Shown one piece after another: positions 55,379 through 64,000 of a stretch of DNA of 64,000 bases. This DNA is from Archegozetes longisetosus. Its lineage: Eukaryota > Arthropoda > Arachnida > Sarcoptiformes > Trhypochthoniidae. Below the pieces are notes generated by a model that was given only the letters and a program-made list of their open reading frames with translations, was not told the DNA's origin and ran no database searches. The DNA lies in the NCBI GenBank assembly GCA_018873245.2, contig JAEMBT020000007.1, forward strand, positions 9,555,129-9,619,128, read 5' to 3'. The translations under genes and the position numbers were made by a program. Numbering within the stretch: position 1 is the first letter of the stretch; each line of letters starts with the position of its first letter.

Positions 55379-57865
55379 TCAACATATGTTGAAAGTGCCA
55401 CTGCGTTCACATTTGTCATAATTTGTGATTAATTCACGTTTTAAAGTAAAACAAGAGTAACACTTTGAGCCTGAACACTCGCAAACTTGTTAATCCTCGA
55501 TAGCGACAAGAAAAAGGCCATTACTACGTCTACCTCTCTGTGATGTACTTGAATCCGATACCAAATTCATTCTAAACTTATCTTGATTACCGAATTGAAT
55601 ATTCTATAAGTTTCTGGTTGTCCTCTATCTTATAGTCTAACGAAAAGCATACCATAAAACACATCATTCCTGGTTGCTATCGACGATTATTAAGTTTTTG
55701 AGTGTACTTAGATTCGTGCCAAGTTATGCAAGCGATGATTAACATCTTTTAATGTGAAACATAATGAGTTAATTATAGCACTGATGCCCTTAATTAGAAT
55801 ATTCATATATAGCGTGTCTTTTAGTATCTATTTTTATGTTTAATATTTGGCAGGTATGTCGACTCAGCTCTTATGTCACAAACGCTTTCATTTCTGACAT
55901 TTTCTTTCGTAAGAATTTCTATTATGTTTCACAAGTTTAGATCTTTCGGTGTTTGTTCCTCATTCACATATCTTCAATCTCAATTAATTCAAACCAAGTT
56001 TAATCTTAAAAATAATCACAAACTTGAATGTATCAAATACTTTCACTGGATTCCAATTCTATGGTTTGAAAGTTTCTTAAATTTTCTCAACACTTTCCAT
56101 TATTTAGAAAATTGTATAAAACTCTGTGAAGTGAATGTTATATGATTTTAGTAATACATAGCTAATTGAACAAAAGAAATGTCAATTATTTAATTATATT
56201 TGTCTTTACCTACTTAGCAATTTTTATATATACTATTCCCAGATCATCCAAACTTTCCTCAGAGTTTTTCGATTAAAGAAACAACAATGTAGTTATCTTC
56301 TCCACAATGCTCTTATTCTAATTGTTTTACTAATTAAGTGCACTGTATTTAAGTACATTCGTGAAATTTTGAATGAATAATTAGTTAAAATGTAGAGTTA
56401 GTACAAAAATCAGAAAAATGGATTGAAATCTAATTAATAGGAAATGCTTGAAGTGACAAGTTGATAACCTGATACACTATATGTCATCGCTAAGAATAGA
56501 GATGACGCTTTTGGAACCATTAAAATTAGATCACAAATATCATATTCTTCAGCTGCATCTTCTATCAGTGTGTCATAGTCAGAAGAAAATGTACGGTAGC
56601 TTTGAAAATCTTTTTTAATAAACTCTTATAATATCCAATTAAATTCATGTTTCAAACTTGGCATTAAGTAAATAAAGCTATAAAAAGACATCCAGAAGTC
56701 TCCTCTACAAAGTCTGTTTTCATTGTTCTTTAGTCTGAAATATTTGCGTGTGCTTTAGTTTAAAATTCTTAAAGGGAATAGAATCGTGAACTACATCTCT
56801 GCTATCAAGTTATCTTAATTGTTCTCTTTTCAAATGACATTCAATGACAATCACTCTCAAATGAATGCATTATTACACTATTTAAAGCTTATTCTTAACC
56901 AGTTAGAACACAAACTCATTTAACTATTCACTGAATAACTAATTAATGGACTATAAGATCATTTTACGGCGTAAAATCATTACCTCCTCAGAGAACATGT
57001 CTTGAGATTAGTTCGAGAATACGAATGAGAAGCAAACAATTGAAACAAAATGACCTATATGTTTTAATCAATTTTAGATAACTAATCAATCACTTCTTCT
57101 GATAGCATATGAAGCACTTAAAGCATAAAACTTTATAAAACATTATTAATATTCAAAATCATATTTTTGTATGTGAAATATTGCTCAAAAATGTCAGATT
57201 GTATTAATTTAATTGTAATTAGGTCAGTCGGACGTATTCTCTTGACTTCTAGCCATCTATTCTGTCAGTCTCTAAAGATATTTGATCTTATGTTTGAACT
57301 TGAGAACAGTCAAGTTAAACCAATTGAATAGTATTTGAAATTATTGTATAACTCAATTCTACTATATCTATCTTCAATTTTTCAGAATGACCAAAGCAAA
57401 ATTACACAAGTAGTTTTTCCAAGTTTCTCGAATAGATATATGATTTTAAAATAAAAGTTTGAAACTTTTTTTGAGATGACATTTCTTAATACAAGAGATT
57501 AAGCAATTCTTTTCAAAAGATATAAAAAATTCAATAACAGAAAAACAATTTTATCAATTAACTAGTCATTAGTAAATAATAAATCAAATTTTGAATATAC
57601 TTTTCACAATAAGTTTTGTTTACTACAAGTAAGATTTGATGTACAAATCTAATGTATGATTATCAGAATCAACAGAATCTTTAAACTGAGCATTTACTCA
57701 ATATACGAGAGGGATTAATAATAGATTAGATAATTAAATTTCAAGTAAATCACTCAAATCGGTGTCTCTTAAGTTATAAGAGAGTTGCTGACTATAACTT
57801 AGAAGTTAGTAGACTTTCGTAGGTTGACTCATAGTCAATATAACACAATACTTAATTTGAGAAAA
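55379..57865. other. Intergenic DNA between the RRM gene and the receptor gene
   Basis: AT-rich, 2.5 kb. It contains one copy of dispersed repeat R1 (55495-55715). The longest open frame, 55873-56145, shows no family features. The 3' part should carry the promoter for receptor first exon 1a. Confidence 0.5.
55495..55715. repeat. Dispersed repeat family R1, copy downstream of the RRM gene
   Basis: It aligns with 16935-17160 over about 220 bp in the same orientation, starting at AGCGACAAGA and ending past TTAAGTTTTTGAGTGT. It begins about 115 bp after the RRM stop codon, so it could be part of that gene's 3' UTR. It has no long open frame. Confidence 0.5.
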
Positions 57866-58228
57866 ATGAATCTTCAATGGCTCAATATTCTCCTTTTACT
57901 GCTTATCAATAGCACGGATTTAATTAATTGCACAGAAAAAAGTCAATTTCAGTGCAAGAGTAATATAAACAAGGATTTTGTTAATATTGAAAGATTCACG
58001 GATAATATGTGCGCTCAATGTTTTTATTGGATGACAGCAGTGAAGCAAGCCTGGAAAAATTTTACCAGAGTAAATGAATGGGGTTTCATATACAATGCCA
58101 CTAAGAGTATAAATGTCAAAATTTGCAAACCTAACCATGGGTGCAGTCCATTCAAATATAGTGATCTAAATAAAACGGATAAAGACAATGATCCGATTCT
58201 AAGGGAATTTGCTCATGACTTTCACGTG
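57866..58228 (+). CDS. Alternative first coding exon (1a) of the class B receptor gene
   Basis: This exon encodes 121 residues: an N-terminal hydrophobic signal peptide (LQWLNILLLLLIN), then an extracellular module with FQCKSN, ERFTDNMCAQCF, SINVKICK and CSPFKYSDLN. It closely resembles exon 1b at 59715-60086 and ends in the same way (FHV|GTATGT, phase 0). Exon 2 at 60738 also begins in phase 0, so 1a can be joined to the receptor body in frame. Five module cysteines are conserved with 1b; candidate N-glycosylation sites (NFT, NAT, NKT) are mostly different. The frame is intact, with no stop and good codon content, which argues against a dead duplicate. I chose ATG 57866 because the upstream extension lacks an ATG and the hydrophobic core then begins at once. 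Actual use of this exon is inferred. Confidence 0.8.
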
Positions 58229-58512
58229 GTATGTCACTTCAGATTATGATTTACATTAAAAGTTCTCTAACTTCAACATGTAGTTGAGTTCTTAGAAATC
58301 AATAACAATCAAGCTGCTTTTTATACGATTTTTACATTGTTTTTAAAATTCATTTAGGCACATATGAAATTTAGACAGGTTTATTGTATTAAGTCTATTA
58401 ATTTACAAATCTCCAAAAGCATTGGGATTCTCGTTAAGAAAAGTGGAATATATTTTATTGTTCAATCTTCAAAAGTGGGTTAATTTTGTCACGTTTTCTT
58501 TATAGTATTTTG

Positions 58513-58902
58513 GGTATTCCGCTGAGGTGTGATCTACAGTCAAAATCAGCTAAAGTTAACTTTAGCTGATTTTGGAAAATTACTATTTTTAAAACACACG
58601 TGTAGTTTTATATGCATACTATGAAATTGTAGTTTTGTAGTTTTTCTAGAAATTTTTCGCAAAATAATATAAATAGTTGTCTTAATTGTAAAATGCATCT
58701 CATTAGTTTTACATAGTTTTAAAAGTTGTTCTATATGTATATTTTGATTTTTTATGTTATTTATTTATATTTTTTACAGATTTTTAGATTGTAATTTCAA
58801 TTTTTAAAATCAGTTTCATTATATTAATTTTAGTTTCACTTATTATATATGAGAAGTTTGTATGTGTCACACACTATGTAGATCACACCTCTGCGGAATA
58901 CC
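58513..58902. mobile_element. Complete non-autonomous DNA transposon (MITE) between receptor exons 1a and 1b
   Basis: Terminal inverted repeats of 25 bp are at 58513-58537 and 58878-58902. They match at 24 of 25 positions (outer sequence GGTATTCCGC, inner GAGGTGTGATCTAC). They are flanked by a perfect 8-bp direct repeat, GTATTTTG, at 58505-58512 and 58903-58910, the signature of a target-site duplication. The 390-bp element has no coding capacity and contains a perfect 32-bp palindrome near its left end. An 8-bp duplication fits hAT, P or Merlin-type elements; the GG terminus is not the usual hAT CA, so no superfamily is assigned. The nearly identical ends suggest a fairly recent insertion. 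Confidence 0.9.
58541..58572. repeat. Perfect 32-bp palindrome inside the MITE
   Basis: The sequence AAAATCAGCTAAAGTT is immediately followed by its exact reverse complement, ending at about 58573. It has no loop, so it forms a 16-bp cruciform arm. It lies just inside the left terminal inverted repeat. Confidence 0.9.
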
Positions 58903-59714
58903 GTATTTTGCTTAGAATCGAAACTATAGTTACTATATGAGTATTGGAAATTAATTAAAAGTAACTGCAGTAAGGCTTAAGATAAGAAACGACTGCCACA
59001 GAAAATATTACATGTGTTAATCATTTTTGATAGCAAGCAGATATCTAAGTATAACATACTGTAAGTCATTTAAAACGATGTCTCTTCTCGACTCACGCTT
59101 AAATAGAGGTCAGATCCTCCTAAATAAAAATATATATCACTGATAAATTTATTATCATAAATGTGGGCTAAAAAGATCGAAAATGACTTTAAAGTTAATA
59201 AGAAGTTGTACTACTATACAAACAAAACAGACACTAATTTGGTTGTGCTTACTGTGAGCGCCTAAATGTTGGCTTCAATTCTCTGATTTGTCCTCAAAGG
59301 ACTATTAATTACTGATAATAAATGACATTTTTATGCGCTTATTTATTTAGGTTATTTTTCCATAACCTTTGGACTGAAATTTTAACTAAAATTCTTTGTC
59401 CTTCTAAACAATAAGTTTGAGATGAATTGAATTAGAAAACTAAATTATTTTGTCTAGTAATATGGGATTCAGTAAATAAATAAAGAGAAAGATTACTAAC
59501 GAGATTAGATAATTAATTAAACTTTAATTTTACTTGCGCTCAAGTTTAAATGCTTTTTATATTGCCATAAAAATAATTGTCTGTTGACGTTCGCGATTAC
59601 AAGTGACTTAATTTAAAACCTCTATTGATGTATACACTAAATAGTTTATAACTGCAACTATTTAATGCAAGCGCAGTACAACTCATAATTACGCCTATAT
59701 ATTTTACCAACAAA

Positions 59715-62700
59715 ATGAATGCACAGTTATTTCATTTAGTCACACTTCTAATGATCAATTGTTTTATTTTCACTAATTGTGCCGGTTCCAAAGTGTTTCA
59801 GTGCAAAAGTAATAAAAATATAGACTTTCTCAATGTTGAAAGATTCACAGACAATATGTGCGCTCAATGTTTTTGGTATATGGCAGGGGTTGAGGACGCC
59901 TGGAAACATTACCGTACTGTTTCCAACTGGTATTTTCAATATAATTTCAGCCAAACCATAAATGTTGTTCTTTGTAAGTCTGTTCAAGACCCTTCTTCTT
60001 GTTCTCCTTTCGAATACGCTCATTTCAATGTGAGTGACAAAGACAATGATCCCATTCTTAGTGAATTCAAGCACGAGTTTCATATGGTATGTTCATCACA
60101 AATCACTATTGTTTCTTAACGAATCGCTTCCGATATTGTTATTTCCAGGCTTTCAATTTCGAAAATATCATCTCCAAAATCGAACTTTTGATCCTCAGTC
60201 AAGATCTGATCATAAAATCAATTTTTGCAAAACTTTAGTATTCTTTCTTAGAATCAAAATCAAGAAAGTATAACATCAATAACAGAAAACCTATTATTTG
60301 AGAGCAGAAATTTTAGGATTCATAAATGCAGGGAGTAGTCTAGAAATAATGCAAATATTTATCAGTTCTCCAATTGTCATAAATTTATACTAGATTTTCA
60401 TATCTTTATGATTTGTTTCAATTGATAGACAAGATACGAGATTCGAAATATTTTCCATAAATCATTTCAAAACGAGAATTCCTCCAAAATAAAAATTCAA
60501 GGTTTTCGAGGTTCAAAACCTCAAGCATTTCTACAAAGGTTTCGCAATTAATAAAAATTCAGAAGAGCAATTCTAGCACGAGATCATCAAATTGCAATAA
60601 AGATGATTAAAAACCATATTTATTCGAAAGTTTGTTTGAATAGCATTTTAAATATTTGAGAAATGACTTGATTTTATTGAAATTTCAAACTTTGACTCTC
60701 GAAAAATACATTGAAAATAATTAACAATTTTACGCAGAATTTGTTCCTACAATGCTGTGAAGACGCAAAGAAATGTTGTGAGAAAATGCAACAATTAGAT
60801 CCGAGTGAAGTTGCAGATGATGGCAAACGATGTCCCGCAAGGTGGGACGGATGGATGTGCTGGGATTCGGCAGAACCAGGGAGCATTAATTGGCAAACTT
60901 GTGCAGATATGTCCCATTCGGTGTTAGGCTATATGCCGACAGAATGCAGCAAAGAATATGCCAGCAAAGAGTGTTACCCAAACGGGACGTGGGCTATAAT
61001 TTGGAGGGAAAATAGGGCTGAAAACGGAACATTGATTGGATATGATCACGATGAGTATACTGATTACTTGAAGTGTTCGACTCCAGGAGCGACTGAGAGG
61101 CTCAGACAAACTCATACGGCAATTGCAGTCTATCTTATTTCACTTTTATTCTCGTCAGTTGGTGCCATTGTTTTCATCGTTTATAAACAATATAAAATAA
61201 TAAGAGTACAAATTCATCTTAATTTTCTTTTTTCACTCATATTGACCTGTTTATGTTCCATATTGTTCTACTTCTTGGTTAGTGAAAGACATTATAATTT
61301 AGAATCAGTGGTTGATGAAAAGTAAGACTAAGTAATCACAAGTTTCAAGTATGATTAGTTGATTGTTTTGATCTGAATCTAGTCCTCAGTGGTGTAAAAC
61401 ATTAGTGGTTTTACATAAAGGCGCGCGTTTAGCGAACTTTTGTTGGATGTTAAACGAAGGCATTTATTTGCATCAATTAATAGTCGCAGCATTTCGCGAG
61501 CAAAGACGAACAATATATTACTGTCTGTTTGGTTGGGGGACTCCGGTCATAATAATGGTTCCGTATATTATCGTACACTCCATGAAACAATTTGACAACA
61601 GCTGTTGGACTAAATCTATGTTCTATCCAGAATTGCTCTACAATATATTGCCTCTGATTTGTATCGTTGTCAGTATTCTCTCATTATTATTCTCTAATAG
61701 GTTCTCAATTATCTAAAATGTTCTCGCAACTTTCAGATAAATGCCATACTTTTAGTGAATGTGGTTCGAGTTCTGATGTCTAAACTGAGGACAACTCCCG
61801 ATCACTTCAGATCAGGTCTAAAAGCGTCGATTGTATTGTTGCCTATCTATGGATTGCAATATACCTTCTATGTGGTGCCGATTGATCCATTCGATACATG
61901 TGCGATTGGTACTTTTGTGGCTCGATACATTCAGATAGTGATCGAAGCACTTCAAGGAGCTATAGTGGCCACCATATTCTGCTTTCTCAATGGAGAGGTA
62001 ACATTTTGCCAACTGATCAAATCTAATTTCCTAATCCGATATCTCAGTTCTTATACTTTCATTTGTCATTCGAATAAGAGTGCGGAGAAAGGGCACAACT
62101 TGGGTTGTACGGCTTTCACTTTTCTATTTAAAATGATAGCTTCAATTGAGTGTTATAATTTGACAGTTTCAACACATGTCCACAGTTAAATTAATAGTTA
62201 ATTCAATTCTAAAACAATGCTAATGCTCTCAATAAGAATGAAACAAAACTTTGAGTGCATTTTGTTTAATTCGATACTTTCAAGTTTATACCGTTTCTCT
62301 AAACTGTTATTCATATTTAACTATGTTTTCGTCGAGCGTAAAGTTTTATTATACGGTTTAAAAATGGCTCATAAGAGCAGATGAATTCACAGAATACTAA
62401 TATAAAAGAATCCACACGACTGTCATAATTGACAACAACAGAGACAAAGTCTTATTGTTGTGTTTGTGCCAACTATTCATTAGGTCTCTCACTCTCTGAC
62501 AATGTGCAAAACTAGTTTAAGAAAAATCATAACTTGGAACAATTGAGATTCTGTTTGACTCATCGTATTGTAGGAAATGACGTTTTACTAAAGCAATTAC
62601 TTATATCCAGTTTACTTACATATAACCTTACGCAATAGAATATTATCGTTGTGAACGTGATTTTCGACAATCACAACAGAATCACTAATTAACTAATTAA

Positions 62701-62894
62701 ATTGCTACCAATATAAAAGTTTGCAGAATTGAGTGACTTAAGATTGTTGTAATATTTTTTGACTTTTAAATCATTGACTAAATAATAATTTATGATTTTA
62801 GGTTCACTCACATATTAAACGAACAATACGCCGCAAATTTCCAAAATCATCGGAAGCTGTAACAGAAGAACAAGAACTCGAAAAAATAACTTAA
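59715..62894 (+). CDS. Class B (secretin-family) G protein-coupled receptor, calcitonin/CGRP-PTH-like, 5 coding exons with exon 1b
   Basis: This plasma-membrane peptide-hormone receptor probably couples to Gs/cAMP. Exons are 59715-60086 (1b), 60738-61321, 61383-61668, 61737-61997 and 62802-62894, giving 531 residues. Exon 1b encodes a signal peptide and a cysteine-containing N-terminal module. Exon 2 adds the hormone-receptor domain: CCEDAKKCC, RCPARWDGWMCWD, TCADM, ECYPNGTW, and TM1-TM2. Exon 3 carries ANFCWMLNEGIYLHQLIV (TM3) and FGWGTPVIIMVPY (TM4). Exon 4 carries NVVRVLMSKLRTTP (TM5/ICL3), LLPIYGLQYTF (TM6) and ALQGAIVATIFCFLNGEV (TM7), all class B hallmarks. The cytoplasmic tail is short (about 30 residues). 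The exon 3 donor at GTT|GTCAGT was chosen because it aligns TM5 asparagines with CALCRL. The exact ligand group (DH31/calcitonin, hector-like or PTH-like) is unresolved. The ~120-residue N-terminal extension is not part of the standard class B ectodomain I know. Confidence 0.9.
60087..60737 (+). other. Receptor intron between exon 1b and exon 2
   Basis: This 651-nt intron runs from GTATGT to ACGCAG. It has no second copy of the N-terminal module. The open frame continuing past exon 1b at the donor is simple read-through to a stop at 60117-60119 and would give a secreted, truncated protein if the intron were retained. Confidence 0.6.
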
Positions 62895-64000
62895 AACAAT
62901 TTATAAACCACATTTGCATCTATTATCATTTTCATGTTTTAAATATCATTAAACTTAAGTTAAAAATTTATGAAACAATCAAATTTGACTTTATGAAGTA
63001 TAACTAAGTTTAAGTATAATTTTGACAATTAATAAAAGGCGCACAAATTCTACAGTTAATTGAGATTATCTTTTATTCAGAACTAGTGCATAAATTGGCG
63101 ACGATTTCATTTTATTCGTGTTAAAATATGATATAATTTGTCAAATATTTAATTATTTATAGACAATGTGAGCCTAACAAGTGATTTATTACTTCCTTAG
63201 TTAAAACATTGACTCAAAATTATTTTTTATTGACCATTTCAACAATTAAAGTCAACTTTTATTTTTTTTAATGTGCAGAATATTCATTAAATAAACTTAT
63301 GCTAACAACTACTCATTGGATTTCTTCTTAAACTAGTCAACAACTAAATTATTCGATGGAGTTTTCTAAAAAAGGCAGTGCAATACATGCAATTAATGCA
63401 TCAAATATTTATGAACTTTGAGTCTTAAATGAAAAAATCTTATAAATAAATGCTGAAGACAACCGGAGTTAACTCTAACAGAAATTCATTCTCTTAGCTG
63501 AATCTCAGTTCACTCGTTTGCTAATCAAGTTTAACATAGAGGAGAAACAGATTATTAAAGCTTTAATCAGTATAAATTTCAAGTCAAGACACTTGAACTT
63601 TCAATAGAATCTAACTTAAAGTTTTTAAGAAATCTGTTCGTTTCACTTAAGTGGAGGTCATTGCTTTCATCTAGCGAGTAATTCAAGAACGCGTCTTATG
63701 AGTAGATATGATATGGATATAAAAAGATCACTTCATTTAAGAGATATTTTGTTAACTAATGAGTAGATGTGTACAACTAGAGACAAAATTATTAGACAAT
63801 GTCAACAGGAAGAGCATTAAATGTTGTTTTATGACAACTTTTTGACGATCAATCAAGTCAATTAAAAATAGTTTATACATAACGAAACATTACTGCAACT
63901 TCGCTATCACAACTCCCAAAATATTCATTCTTTCGATAGGCATAGTTTTGAAAAGTATAGTTTTGAAAAATGATATCTCCATAAACTTGTTTTCAGCCAG
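62895..64000. other. 3' flank of the receptor gene to the window end
   Basis: AT-rich sequence with the receptor 3' UTR in its first part. No open frame of note, RNA gene or mobile element was recognised. Confidence 0.5.
63031..63036 (+). terminator. Candidate polyadenylation signal of the receptor gene
   Basis: An AATAAA hexamer about 135 nt after the receptor stop codon. Confidence 0.5.

Noticed and set aside
57824..57865. Upstream extension of receptor exon 1a
   Set aside because: It begins at a TTG codon; the first ATG is at 57866, immediately before the signal peptide.
61669..61716. Receptor exon 3 extended through ILSLLFSNRFSII to the stop at 61716
   Set aside because: The extension has no phase-compatible donor leading into exon 4. 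Ending at GTT|GTCAGT aligns the TM5 asparagines with CALCRL.
61998..62189. Continuation of the receptor frame past GGAGAG into 60 further codons
   Set aside because: The GAG|GTAACA donor and the conserved exon 5 (VHSHIKRTIRRKF) at 62802 fit class B tails; the read-through sequence does not.

Overview
The window is eukaryotic nuclear DNA, AT-rich, with spliced genes. The proteins are clear animal orthologues: BCAS2, HERPUD, PTP1B, an ERG/FLI ETS factor, CIAPIN1, BLOC1S4, kappaB-Ras, an hnRNP C/RALY-like RRM protein and a class B GPCR. Many introns are only 60-80 nt, next to a few of several kilobases. This suits an arthropod; an acariform mite is my best guess, but the sequence alone does not prove the taxon. 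All exon boundaries were set by hand from GT..AG sites, reading phase and remembered family sequences, without transcript data.

Layout. 0-12 kb is gene-dense. It holds the first exon of a possible PX/sorting-nexin gene (minus, cut by the window edge), BCAS2 (minus), HERPUD (plus, head-to-head with BCAS2) and a seven-exon PTP1B orthologue (minus). From 12 to 19.5 kb I see no gene, only dispersed repeats and hairpins. From about 19.5 to 42.3 kb is one long ERG/FLI-type ETS gene (plus): a possible non-coding first exon, then 11 coding exons, eight of them consecutive and symmetric in phase 1. From 42.3 to 49.1 kb no gene is recognised. From 49.1 to 55.4 kb is a compact cluster: CIAPIN1 (plus) converging on BLOC1S4 (minus), which is divergent from NKIRAS/kappaB-Ras (plus), followed by the RRM gene (plus). 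From 57.9 to 62.9 kb is a secretin-family receptor gene (plus).

The most unusual structure is in the receptor gene. Its first coding exon (signal peptide plus a cysteine-containing extracellular module) is present twice. The copies have diverged but both are intact, and both end in phase 0 with the same donor motif, so either can splice in frame to the same receptor body. Between them lies a complete small inverted-repeat DNA transposon with 25-bp terminal inverted repeats (one mismatch) and a perfect 8-bp target-site duplication. Other points of interest are a KDEL-like NDEL end on the tail-anchored PTP1B orthologue, a zinc-finger-like tail on the hnRNP C-like protein, a dense cluster of ETS cores upstream of the ETS gene, and several dispersed or hairpin repeats.

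The genes are not an operon or one pathway. They are housekeeping and signalling genes in ordinary animal synteny: splicing (BCAS2, hnRNP C-like), ER stress (HERPUD), ER-anchored dephosphorylation (PTP1B), cytosolic Fe-S assembly (CIAPIN1), organelle biogenesis (BLOC1S4), NF-kB restraint (kappaB-Ras), transcription (ERG) and peptide-hormone reception (GPCR).
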